This document shows, piece after piece, positions 14,679 to 26,876 of a DNA stretch of 64,000 nucleotides. The first letter of the stretch is position 1. Each line of letters opens with the position of its first letter. The position numbers and the translations under genes were made by a program. The notes under the pieces were generated by a model. It was not told the origin of the DNA. It saw only the letters and a program-made list of their open reading frames with translations, and did no database searches. The stretch is from Apteryx mantelli (Eukaryota; Chordata; Aves; Apterygiformes; Apterygidae), in assembly GCF_036417845.1 (NCBI RefSeq), contig NC_089979.1:123227415-123291414 (forward strand), given 5' to 3'.

Positions 14679-17600
14679 TCCAAGTGCAATAACAAAACCA
14701 TAGTCCAGTCCATTAACACATTACAGCATCACTAAAATAATGGTCAGCCTTTGAGAACCACAAGACACTCTGCTTTTGAGAGAGCTGAAGAGTTAGGGGA
14801 GCTCAGTGGATAGTTTGCCTGGGCTTAGCAGTGGCCTGGACAGGTTCACTTGAAAGTAAATCTGGATCCTGATGTAGTTTAATATCTGCTTCTACAGCAG
14901 ACTGACTTGCTTCCTTGAACTGTTGAATGTTTAGATTGACCCACAAGCCTTTCTGCCAAGACCACCCTGCTGCTATTTGTGTCATGTAGATTTGGCATAG
15001 AAGCTGCATTTAAACAGCTAATGAGTTGCATTTCGAAGCACAGGCTGGTCTCCCCTGCTGAAAGCTCTAAAAAAGCTGACACCACTGGTCCTACTAGCTA
15101 CTGGTAATATTGCATCTTTCAGTGCTAAAGCAGTTAAATAGCCTATCTATAGAAGCAGATGCTATGATTTTTTAAAACAAAAGGAATATGGATTTCCTTC
15201 CCCCAAACCATTTGTTTAAAAGAAAATCACTATAAATGTAGACTTAACAGTATGCAGTATCTAAGTGATAGCCCACTGTGGGATAATTATACCTACACTG
15301 CCTCAGTATTAGCATTAGAAGTGTATTAAAATCTTGCTTATCTGCATTTGGGAAGAAGCAGAACAATGAGTTTATAAGAGGAGGATGCGAAATGTGCTTT
15401 CCAGTCCATCGGTAACCAAAATCTTTGAGGTAATACATTAGATCAGATGGACCAGTTAAGCTGCATCCAAGAGCTTTAAGAAAGCAAGCTGATGAGATGT
15501 TATTCTTCAAGTGCCAGGTAAATTCTAGATGTGTGGTGTGCTGTTAGACCTCTCTTCATATCCGAAATGGATGAACTTCAGCTGATGGAGATGCTGCTGA
15601 AAGAAATGCCTGGGATGCTGCAGTTCCAGGGCTTCAAGTGGATGGCTGTAACCAGGAGCTACAGCCATCACGTGAAGTTTTCCTCTCAAGATTTCAATCT
15701 AAAACAGAGTGGATGTAATTTCATAATATATTGCATCTAGCAGCTCCTTAAACCAACTTTGTCCAAGCTGTGATTTCCTGTCTTCTAGCCACAGTTCACA
15801 GCCTGTTGCCACACCATTAGAGTGACATTGTGTGGTGTTCACAGCAAAGTGGATCTCTCAAAGGATTTGGGTTAGAAGTGACACCCCAAAGTTGCAACTG
15901 CCCTTTGCATTGGCAAAGATGATTGAAATGGTGTTTGCTCCACTCCCAACTGTTACTACCTGGTGTGTTTTCTGAACTCTGTTAATGAAGCTATCTTGAA
16001 TTCAATCAATACACTTTAAAAGCAACCTTTTTGGAAGGTGTATTTTTATCTAGATTATTTGGCTGATCCACATTGTCATGTCCCTACTCTCCAAGCTGTG
16101 CAGCTGTTAGTGTTTTGTCACAGCAGGATAACAGAAGGTAAAAATCAAGAATCTTGAGGGTACAGTAATCTGGTTTAACAGCCTGTTTAGTTTACCAGAC
16201 TCTGATCTGGTTAGATATTCTCACAGTTAGATCTTGAGGCAGACATCATCAACTGGAAGTAAGATAAAGATTTCTTACTGTGAAGCTGGCTAAGCATCAG
16301 AACTGAACCATGTGCCTTTATGTTGTAGCTCAGCTGATTTAATGGATAGTCCTTATCTGAAAACCTCTCTCCCTGACCTTAGCTGTGGATTTTTACCTCT
16401 TCCCTTGTGCTGGCTTGACTGCTCTTCTGATCCCAGGGTCAGCTGATTGAGTTAACTCCTTTTCTAAGGTTAGTCTCCTGCTGTTTGTAGAGATCCCCCA
16501 ATCTGCTTGCAGGAGCAGTGAAGTGAGTACCAGGAGAGGAAGTGGGAATGGGCTGTGAAGGAGGAAGGCAGGAAGCGTAGGACTTCCCCTTAGAGTAGCT
16601 ACCAGGTCAGTTTAGTTGTAAGGTGAATTCACAGCCTTGAACTGTGGATTCACATTTGGAGCAGTGCTGCTTACACTCAGGTTTTGTAAGTGAGCTTCAT
16701 CTCCCACTTCTCTGACTGTTCAGTCTTACCCTGATATTACCACCTGTCCTGGGCCAGGACAGCTACCTCTGTAGCTGAGAAATGGGAACAGTTCCCTCTA
16801 GAACATCTGGGGAAGAAAGGACATCAGCATTAGTGCTTAAAAAAAAAAAAAGCATGTGTAATGCATTACAGCTGTATTTTCTACAAGCAGCAGACTTGCA
16901 TGAGTCTTGAAGGCATCCATTATCCAGGCTTTTTTATTCAATATGGACTAAGGGAATGAAACTGAGCCTGAAAAGACTGAACGATCCTCTTGCCCTTGAG
17001 CTTATGAATGGACCAAGAACCTTCTTGGTTCCTCCAAGGCTCTGTGGGGAGGGAATAAATAGCAAACTGGTGTCCATGAATTCCACTTGATAAACCTTGT
17101 TCTGTGCACACTGCATGCCCTATAGCAAAGGGCTGTAATACTTAAAGGTGCCCACATTTTTGTAGAAATTTTATTGGACAGATATTGACCTCAATTTCAG
17201 AATGAATTCTTTAGTCTGCTGTGGAGACCCTTCTGGAGTGGGTGTACCAACTTCCATTACTAATGGATGCAGCCATGAGCATTTGGTGTTAAGCCAGTCT
17301 CTTCTACACCAGAGCTTTTCATCAATATATACATTCAAAAAGAGTAACTTGTTCATTAACTGAGGGAGGTGGGAGGGGGCTGGAATCCTAGGTTTTTAAG
17401 TATGCCTGAAAGCTAAAACAGTGTTTTGGGTATAGAGGAAAATAGCCTGTAGTTCTGGTGTATATCATATGGTTTGCTCAAGTCTTCAAGATCTATATTT
17501 AGAGTTTAAATTTTGAGTTACATATCACTGTAGGAGTTAAAGTTCCTAAAATGCTACTCTGATCATGGTGACAACTAAGTTAATTGTCACAAGTTGTCCT

Positions 17601-18689
17601 TAAAGTGGAAATTCAGGGCCAGCTTCCTATGAAGTAAAAATTACCTCTTTCCAATTAAACTCTACAGTGACCATCTGCACCAAACACTGAACCAGTCATC
17701 TTGAGTGGTGTGTTTATATGCTGCTTAAAAAAAAAAGTGCTGCTTAAATGATGCAGGGAAGCAGGTTTTTCTCACACTATTTTGGAAAACAGTGGGGAGG
17801 GGGGAGAAATTCATTAGAAAATGAATTTATAATGAATTCATAATGGTCTAAGCCTTTCAAACACCAGTGGCTTTGTTTGGTTATTGTCAAGGGAACTAAA
17901 TAATAACCTTTGGTAGTGTGGGGGGATCTAGATTGGTTAGGTATGGTGTTCTTTGTTTTGGTCATAAACTCTGAATAACTTACAAAAGAAAAATTGAGGT
18001 TCTTTCTTTCAAAAACAAAACCTAGGAGGCTACTGTTTTGCCTGTAATTTTTCTTTTTTTGGTTGGTTGGTTTATCCAAGACTACTGCATAGTTTTCAGT
18101 GAATTGGACCCTTCAAAATCTGTCCTTGTGTTACAAACTGTTAACATTGTAGGCTTAAATAAAATCTTTACAAGATACTGAAATATCATGGCAGAAAATA
18201 AATGCTGAAACGCTGTTAGACTCCTTCTGTTTATTGACATCTGCATGCATATATGCTCTTAAATGTGCTCTAACATGAGAGGAATCAAGTGTTTGGTGCA
18301 AGCTGAGAGGAGAAAAGGGCACTGTTAATACTCCTGAAAGGCGGTTTATTTAAGCATAGGTTAAGGATAAGCCTCCTCTACTGCTGTTTTCCCTGAATTT
18401 TCTTCTGTCATGGTGCCTACTACATTCCATTGCTTTTGTCTGGGCTTGGTATTTGGGAAATTCTGGTGAGGGCTGGAAGGTGGGAGGGGAGATGCTAGAA
18501 GCTGGTCAGCAGTACGGAGGGGAGCGCTGGTGTGGGAATTGTGGAGTGGGGTCAGGGTTTAACTTTAGTGGCCATTCATCAGATGATGATTGATTGCTGT
18601 GCAGTCCCAGGGGACGTTTAACAACATCTCCACCCATCCCCCTGCCCCCTTTGAAAGCAGATGGACCAAAAAATGGGGAGAGTGACACC

Positions 18690-19420
18690 CAGGAATTCTT
18701 GCTGTTGTAAAATGTTTTTACGGTACACTGTACAGCCTTTCCTGAAGCAATCACATTTATGGCCTTGCTGTTGTATTTCTTGGGCTCCTGCGGCTGTAAA
18801 AGATGAATAGCCCTGTAATATGGTTCACTGATTCTGTTTAAATTGAAGTAGGCTCCCTTCATTGTTTTGTGTCTAAAATTGTATGCCACCAATTCAGGAA
18901 ATATTTCCTGTTTGGGAAATAATCAACCCATAGCTGACTTATTTTAAAATAAATCACTATTAACTATCTCTAAAACTATTCCCCTTTTGCTTCTGCCTTT
19001 TTCTATCTTTTAATTTTGATGGAAACTGATAATATATTAATTAATGTAATAAAGTAGTTCTTAAGAAAAAAGAAACTCGCTTATGAATCATTCTCCCCCC
19101 CCCCTTCTAGAACAATACTGACTTTACCAAAATGTATGTTGACATGATACCAGTTTGTTTTATCTTAGAACAATCCTTGTAATTGGTGTAATTATTTATA
19201 AATTAATTGCTATAAACAGTTTACACAATTGTGAAATTCTTTGAAAGGAAAAATCACTCTGCTGTCCTATCCCTCACTTAATTTCTCTCTCCATCACCCT
19301 CCTCTATCAGAACATTTACGCTGTTTGGAAAAACAGCACATTTGAAGGCTTTGTTCATAAAATGCTTGTTCAGACATTTGGGAAAACTGTGAATTACCTG
19401 GGTGATGGTTAAATTGCTGC
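18690..19420. promoter_or_regulatory. candidate conserved non-coding element (possible intronic enhancer)
   Basis: This block differs in texture from its surroundings. It is AT-rich without being low-complexity and contains several homeodomain-type TAATTA/ATTAAT cores near 19035-19050 and 19190-19210, a CAATTG E-box-like palindrome near 19227, and a CTTTGAA (TCF/LEF-like) word near 19240. Its 5' part (about 18690-18900) has unique sequence with no convincing frame. Vertebrate developmental enhancers often look like this, but conservation cannot be tested here, so the call is an inference and the limits are approximate. Confidence 0.3.
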
Positions 19421-22400
19421 TTGACTTCTGCCCCCTCCTTCCTCCTGCCCCCTCCTTCCCCCATCACCCTCCCTTCAGACAGGACAGGGTAAAATAAAAA
19501 GCAATACTTAGACGAAAAGTCCTGAAACTTTTAAGTTTAGCATCACCAGCCAGTCTGTTTTATGGAAGACTTGGTATTACTTTTCCCTTCCTCCCCCCTA
19601 CCCTCACCCATCCACAGTTCAAGACTGGTCCTCTTGTTTTTCAAAACAGCGAGATAAGGAGTGTAGGAGCAGTATGTTGCTCTGTTAATTGTGCTAACTG
19701 AACTTCGGGCGGTGGCCTCCCCGCCTTGCCGACATTGGAGGAAGAAGAGGCTCTGCCACCTTTTCTAGGTATGCTACAAACTTGCAGAAACTGAATTGTG
19801 ACCAAACTTTTGTATCTTCTCACTTCAAGAAAATACAAAATCAATATATTGTTGGTGTGCGGTTTTGCGGAGGGGAAAGTTGCTCCTGTTGGGGGAGGGG
19901 GGCACAGAAACTTCATCTAACGGTACGTGGCCTAAGGCCTGGGCTGCAAGAAGGCTCGGGCGCAGTAATGAGCGCCTGGGGTGGCTGCGGGTGCAAGCAC
20001 AGGCCAGCTGGGTGCAGGCGTGAGCTCCACTCACCTGCCTGGCACAGCCGCTGCGCCTCCCTGCATGGCCGCAGTTGCAGTTTGATTGCTGGGGAGCAGG
20101 GCTTGCTGTGGGCACCGCTAGCCTGCATGGCCCATGCGCTGGGCGCTTCTGCCTGCGGAGACCTGGGACTGCCCACAGCGGGAGACTTGCCCTTCTTGCA
20201 TTTCTTCCAAAGTTTCAGTTTTCTCAACTGAAGTCAATTTGCCTCCAGAAAGGAGTTTCTGGAAGGTTCCTAGGCTGTCTTGAAGCTGACTCACTCTTCC
20301 AGTTTACTTTTGGTGACTAGCTCCCTTCCCCACCGAGCGCAGCAGGGACTATGCATTGTGCTTTCTCACGTGTGTATTTAAGATAACTTTTAAATAACAG
20401 TGTAATGATGGAGTTTGCAAGATCACTTGTATTTGCTTCCTCCCCTTCCCTCCCCCAAGCTCATTAACTCCCTTTTGCTCTCAGATTTAAATCTAGGTTG
20501 TGAACTCTGTTTCACCATTTTCCAATTAGGAAGAAACAATCGGGAAGCCTTTGCCAATGGCTTTCTAGTGTCTGCTCAAGAGCTGTGTTTTAGGTCATGT
20601 GTGTCTGTTTTGTTGCTGTTTGGGGGAGTTTTTTTTGTTTGTTTTTATCCTATGTAATCTGCACTCTTGAAATGTCTCTTCATTGTAAATTCAAGGGTGA
20701 TGTTTTCCACCACATTTTGGTGGGTGATAAGAGGCAGTTGAACACCTTAGATCTAGTTTCTCTTTGGTTTGAATAGTTGAATAACTCTTTACCACTGTAT
20801 GCAGTCATCTCACAGCAGGAGTACCTGGGCCTAGGTAGCAGCACTTTTCTGGTGTTTACCCTAGCTTTTACTTCTGGTGTTAACTATTCAGGGGTGGGAG
20901 GTGGGGGAGGCTAATGTCAGGCTTAGCTTGCTTCTGGACTTCTGTTCATATGGTCACCATTTTCCTTTCAGCTGCTCTTCTTGATTGAGGCCCCAAATCC
21001 CCACTGTATGTTTTTAAAGTACATAGGATTCATATGACTTAACTTGATACCCTGTCTTGGTTTTCATCCTCTCTAAACTTCTCAGTTGTTTAAGTGGAGT
21101 CATTCAGCAACATGTAATAAATGTTCCCTGTAATTTCAACAGTGCAATTACAGAGCTGCACAAGAAAGTGAACATTATATTCAGATTTAGGTAACCACAG
21201 CATAAAGACAGGGAGCCCTCTAGTTGAGGAAGATGTTATATTTGGCTAATGCATTTGGGAACCAAGGCAGCACATCTTTCCAAAAGACTATGAAAATCTG
21301 AGATACTGCATGGGGATTTAGTATTTGAACAGAAACAAAAGAAGGAATTCAGTTCAGATTTCCCTACAGCAGAACCTAACTTGCAAAAGAAGGGATTTTA
21401 GTAAAACCTCTCTGACACACACATGTGCACAGATTTCCCCCACACACACACACACCCCTTTGAGAAATTAATCCGTGTACTGCTTCAGCTGTTGCACTCA
21501 TAGGAGTTTCGAACATGGCTTTATGCAATACAGGAAATTTGATGGGATCACCTGTCTTCCCCTCACCCTTTCTTACAGGGGAGGAGGGGAAAGTGGATGT
21601 CACATGCTGTACCATAAACTATTAATTGAAACTGGAAGTTGTTGGGTGGCAACCATGAGACAAGCAAAATACCAAGTACTTGTACAGTTTGTTCTGCTTT
21701 TACTCCTTTCCGTGAGGTAGATATCAAACAGCTGGTGATGGAAAAACTACTTGTAGTGTGAAACCCTACTTGCCATTGTATAGTGGATTTTTAAATCTTG
21801 CATGGTAATCTAAGACTTCCTCACAATACACTTAAAGTGTATGTAGCTAAGAGAATTTAATTCACCACAAAGTTCTGTATTCAGTCATTTTTGTTCTTTC
21901 ACTTGCATCTTTAAAAAAGGCCATACAGCTGATTTCTGACTCTTCTAAGAAAACAGTTTCATGAAGGATGTTATTTCTGTGTACCACTTCCCTCTACTGG
22001 GAGGAATGGAAATAGCTACAGCTGATGAATGGATCCAGCTTTCTTTTTGTAGGCTAGCATGTTGTGCAAGACTTTCACTGTGAATTGAATATAGTGTTGT
22101 GTTTTTGTTTTGTTTTTTGTCTAAGTACTTTGTGAATAGAAAAGTGTTTTGGTGGTTACCCAGAGTTCACGGTGATATTAAAATGCTGTGATGGACAAGT
22201 TAACGTTCAGTTTTGGTCTCCAACTCCTGTATCTCCAAATGTCCCTAGCATATGAAATGCTATGGTATAGCAAAGACTTGCTTTCCTGTTGGGAGTGGTA
22301 GAAGGGAGTTGTGCCTAACATTGTCACTGCCCTGAACTTAAGGGATTTACATGTTTTGAGAAAACGGAGAGGATGGTTCTAAGCATGGATAACCTGTCTT

Positions 22401-22839
22401 CCCCTTCTGAGGCGGAGGAGATGGGGATGGGACGCTTCCAGTTCTACAGTGCAGTGATTAATACATGACCCACCTAAGAGAATGTAGTGTTTGTGTATGC
22501 AGGAAAAATCTTCATCTGAAACTTGCCATAGATGACATCTCCAATCTGCAAGTGTTGGCAGATGGCTTCCATTCTTAAGAGAAGGTTGATGTGGACATTC
22601 TTCCTAGTATTGTATTGCAAAGAAAACAATGACACTTCCACCCAACTGTTGGGAGTATGATCAGGAGCTTACTAGGCGGGATAGCTTTTCCTCTGTGGAG
22701 AGACTATTGTGAAGTCTTCGCCCATCATTATAGCCTGTAACATCTCCTTTTATAGTTACGTGCTTGGGCTTTTTTCCTTCCTGACACTTTTCTCTCTAAT
22801 CCTTTATTATAGGTAGTGATACAGGTTTTTCTCTTCTAG
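19421..22839 (+). other. TRIM71: TRIM71 intron 1, last 3.4 kb
   Basis: Non-coding sequence up to the exon 2 acceptor. It includes a pyrimidine-rich stretch at 19426-19470 with a 15-bp unit repeated at 19428 and 19445, a GC-richer block at about 19919-20200 with scattered CpGs, and a CA microsatellite at about 21441-21455. The longest ORFs (up to 149 codons at 19782-20231) follow the GC block, overlap long ORFs on the opposite strand and show no protein family. Confidence 0.75.
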
Positions 22840-23007
22840 GTGTTGCATTTCTACTGTGATACCTGTTCTGTCCCCATATGTCGGGAATGTACCATGGGAC
22901 GACATGTGGGTCACAGCTTTATCTACCTCCAAGATGCCCTCCAGGATTCCAGGACTCTCACCATCCAGCTCTTGGCAGATGCTCAGCAAGGACGACAGGC
23001 TATTCAA
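22840..23007 (+). CDS. TRIM71: TRIM71 exon 2 (end of B-box 2, start of coiled coil)
   Basis: This 168-nt, phase-0 exon encodes 56 residues of TRIM71 (LIN-41), an RNA-binding E3 ubiquitin ligase that represses mRNAs in stem and progenitor cells. The translation starts with VLHFYCDTC and continues through [12 protein letters not shown], giving the C-x2-C, C-x2-C and H-x2-H ligands of the second half of a B-box type 2 zinc finger. It then passes into a helical, glutamine-rich stretch ending QQGRQAIQ. The acceptor is a pyrimidine tract plus TCTAG before 22840, and the donor is CAA|GTAAGA. Both boundaries fall between codons, so it joins exon 3 in frame. The match is to the known vertebrate protein from memory and is nearly residue for residue. 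The RING and first B-box are encoded by an exon outside the window. Confidence 0.96.
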
Positions 23008-26000
23008 GTAAGATACACCCAACTTGAGTATTTTATTTTTCTCCCTTTCCTGTCTCTTCACATACCCCCACCCACCCCAAGCTGTGTCTGTTGCAGGGCA
23101 AGGTGTCCGGCAAAAAGCTCTCTCTGCTTCTGCTGTCAGTCTTCTCACTACTTCTGCTCTCTGAGATTTTTGACAGAAGTGTCTGTGTAGCTGAAAACAA
23201 AGTGCTGTTATGTGAATTTTGCATTCTTGCTGCATCATCCTGTCTTGTAAATAGCAATATGTTTAACGCTCTGTACAAATTAACTTGAGTGCGAAGCATT
23301 TTGAACAAAGTTCTGATCTTGTATAGTAGCGCCAAGCCCATTTTTGTTTTTACAACTGAGACTTAATTTCAGCTGTCCTTCATGTCTGTACAGCATCTAG
23401 CACTAAAAGTACAGGCCACAGTATAAGTGTGGTTCAATTTTGCCACTAAATGCAAAATATTAATCAGCTGTTTGGATCAGTGTGAAATTTCTAACATGCA
23501 TGGGTGGGGGGTTGGAGCTAGTCAAAAGTATATCGTTCTGTGGCTGAAACTGGTTGTGTGGCACCTCTCCATTAAAATATTACTCTGCATACACAGATGC
23601 ATGTTGTAGCTGCTTGTTATTGCATCCTACCTCAGCTGTCTTCCAATGGAAGTATAAGGACTGGAAGGAAAATAGCACAGTGCTTCAAACTGCAGAAGGA
23701 ATTTACATAGGGAGTTAACTTAACTTAACCTGTAGGTTGTTACTTAGGCTAAATAATACCTAGTAGCAACTATTATATGATATTAGCCATAATTTTGCCT
23801 GTAAAGAGATTTTTAGATGGGGAAAAGCATGATGGGAAGCTAGACTCTGAATGATCACATTCTTCAAAGCTTTAAGGTAGTGCATCTCTTGGGCAAGTTA
23901 AACAGTACTGCTCACTTCCAGACTTCTGCAAACAATCTCCACTGAGTTTAGTTTTGCCATCCTCAAATGCTCCACACTTGAGCTGGACACTTCGCTGAAA
24001 CTCAACACTTCTGTATGAAATTGGGTCAATAAGGTGTTCTTTTGAGTATACACCAGCAAAACCTTAGGGACATGAAGTAAGCTTTCTTTGAGATGTGTGT
24101 GCAAGTACTCCCAGGTTTTTTTCTTCCCTTTCCTGACAAACATACACGTTACAAATGAAAACTGCTGTCATCCTATCATTGCTTATCTCTAGTAGATGAG
24201 GATTTCAGTGGGATTTTAGATTTTTTTTTCTTTCTAAATAAAATGTTAGGTCTCTTCCTCCAGTGCCATTGGCAGTGACTTCTCCTTTCAGTTTCTCCTA
24301 GCTCACTTCCCTGCTGCACGACAGTATTTCTGTGTACTCAGGGCAGGTCACTAGGGATCAGGTTTGTGTGTCTTCATGGGTGTGTGTGGTTATGGGGGGA
24401 GGTGGGAGGGATTTGCTTGTTTTAAAGTTGGATCCCTTTCTGCAATGTGGGTGACAATTTCCTGCCTCACTGATTAATGAGAATAAAATAGTTTTTAAGT
24501 TTGTTCAGTGGGACAGGAGCAGCTAATTTCTCTTTAAGTCTCTGCACCTGCAACATGAAACAAGTACTGTGAGAGTATAGATACTAAACTGTTGTTGAGG
24601 TCACCCTTTAGCTTTTGATGTTAATTTGTTAGTTATGTGCATCAGAACAGCAAACACGTAAGTGTTTGGAGCTGAATAGCTAATTTAAAGCCTCATGCTT
24701 ACGTAGGATTCTGCAAACATCAGCTCCTTCCAAGATTTGTTTTTAAATTGTCAGCATGGATCATAAGGCTCTTCAGTAGAAGCCATACTGAAGCATTTAA
24801 CGTCCCCAGAATGAGCAAGAAGGAAGGGATTATACTAGTTTAAAGAACCTCACTAGAGCAGTGTTTTGAATTTCTCCAAGCTGTCCTAAACAAGGGCTTA
24901 TCTGTTAGTAATTAAATTTACTGCTTGTGACCTCCAGGGCTCTTAATCATCTAAGTAGTGACTGTCTCTTGGAGCAGAAAGTAGCAGAATGACATACAGT
25001 ATCACTCTGCTAGTATTGGCATGTATGCTTTTGTGCCTGCATACTTTCTACTGGCTTTACTTTGCTTTCTTCCTAGTTCTCTTCTGCTTTTTACATTGGA
25101 GCTGACTACTTAGTGATGGTTCAGCTCCAGGGTGGGTGGTACAAACCTTGTTCATGTAATTCAAACAAATAGCTCAATTCAGTTTACTTTGCCCTAGTCT
25201 AGTTATTGCCCATGCAGGCTAAGAGACTGTCTCGGGTGTATTCAGTAGGTGGTTTGTGTGAAAGATTTTTGTAAAATGAACCAAGCTTTTCAAAAAAGTA
25301 CTCTTATTAGTACAGTAGGTTTGGGTGTGTGGGGATTTTTTTTTTAACCTGAATCACTATATAAAACAGGTTTAGTGAGCAAACACAAGTAATAAAGCTG
25401 AGGAGGTGGTAACCTGAGTGTATTCTTGAATAAGGAAGACTACAACTCCAGACAGCTGCTACATAAGCAGTCAGCAAAAACTAGATGAACTTGGGACACA
25501 GTTGAAAGAAAAGCAGAGGTGTTCAAGTCAAAAGGCAACACAGTGAGCCTGCCATACAGAATGTGCGCTGTGAAGCTATATGCTTATCCCAGGGAGGAGA
25601 GTATGTCAGCATGGATTTGAGACAATCTCTAAATTAACTAGACTCTAAATTAAAAGAAATTGGGTTGGGGGCTTTTCTTGGAGACTGGAAACAATTAGCA
25701 CAAGATTAAATGTCAATACTGGTCACAAGCTGCAATGTGAGGAATACAGAAGACTTCAGTTCTAAGGGGATTGAAAAGTAATATGGTGCAGTAGCAGTTC
25801 TTGGTGGGATTGATTCAAACTACTTTACTAGTAACTCTTTCTTGGTAGGCTATGAAAGTGATAGTTCTCTGACATGAGCTGTTGAGGATGGGCAGGGAGG
25901 GGTAGCTGAGTGAAGGATTTCTCCTGGGCCACTCTGCTTTGCTTGTCAGAAGGAAAGGTGGATTCTGCTGAAGGGCCTTGCAGGAGGGAGGAAATCAAGC

Positions 26001-26845
26001 CGTGAGTCAACCTGTTGGAGAGTATCTGGTTAACCAAAGTTGAAGGCTTTTAGGAAGAAATGTTTATTTAAACTCTTCCTGTGGCTTTGGAGGAGATTGT
26101 TTTTCAGACTTTAAGAAAGCTGTAAGTTAGGATCCATTTCAGGAGTGACAGACTAGATCAGGCTTCTGTGGATCAAACAACTGGAAAGTACAAACCTCAC
26201 TTTACAGAGGAGTTGAACTCTTCTATAACAAATAGCAAGCCTGGTAACAAGGGGCTTGCTTTCCTCGGTGAGATTCTGCAGTAGCTTTCTATTGCTCGGC
26301 TTTGCTGCTCTGGTCCCGGCCTGGATCATGCATTTCTAAGCCTGTCCCTAACTTGAGAACTGGTGCTTGTGCAACAGAGTGGTGAGCTGATCCAGCTGAA
26401 AGGATAACCTTTCTGTAGGATTACTTTTTGGCTGGGTCAGCTCCCTGGGCTGCTTCACTGCACTGCTACAAGCACTGTTTGTGGTGCCAGGGAGCAGAAT
26501 GGAAATAACAATCTCTGGTCCTTGCAGGACCTCTTTCTGAGCAGGTTTATCTCAGTGGAAAGCTATCCTCCTAGCTGGGAAAATTTTCTAGCATTTTCAG
26601 TGACTTGAATTGACTCTCAGAAGGGTCTGAAAGCCAAAGTTGTTATCAGATTAATGAGGAGGCAGGGGTGGGGGAAGGACCCTTCCCTTTTGACACAGGA
26701 GCTTGTCATGCTGCCTTGTTTTACCTCATGAAACTGCATACTTAACTGTCTTTCAGGTGTGTTCCAAGGGCTGGGCCACAAACTGAATGTAAATCTGTTA
26801 CAATGATGGATGGCTTCTTCAAAATGTCATGTTCTTAAAATACAT

Positions 26846-26876
26846 CTATACATGTGTAATTGTATAGATTACACAT
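26846..26876. repeat. small inverted repeat with two alternative stems
   Basis: Perfect 9-bp arms at 26852-26860 and 26868-26876 are separated by 7 nt. A second overlapping pair, CTATAC at 26846-26851 and GTATAG at 26862-26867, is mutually exclusive with the first. It sits in an AT-rich, alternating purine-pyrimidine stretch. Confidence 0.6.

Larger units (their letters stand above)
1..18689 (+). other. TRIM71: TRIM71 intron 1, distal part (no coding exon recognised)
   Basis: This stretch precedes TRIM71 exon 2 and holds no RING-finger or first B-box sequence, so exon 1 must lie upstream of the window. All ORFs here are short and have no recognisable domain. Visible content is simple sequence: a G-rich block at 1173-1230, C-runs at 1444-1462, 4389-4404, 9026-9042 and 14666-14678, a T14 run at 13937-13950 and an A13 run at 16839-16851. 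No transposon ends, tRNA or rRNA were seen. Assignment to intron 1 is an inference from the usual four-exon TRIM71 structure, in which exon 1 is followed by a very long intron. Confidence 0.8.

Noticed and set aside
19782..20231. 149-codon ORF
   Set aside because: Open frames occur on both strands because the block is GC-rich. No domain, no splice logic to TRIM71.
23624..23635. CCTACCTCAG let-7-like word in intron 2
   Set aside because: It is intronic, so it would not be in the mature mRNA. Expected by chance.
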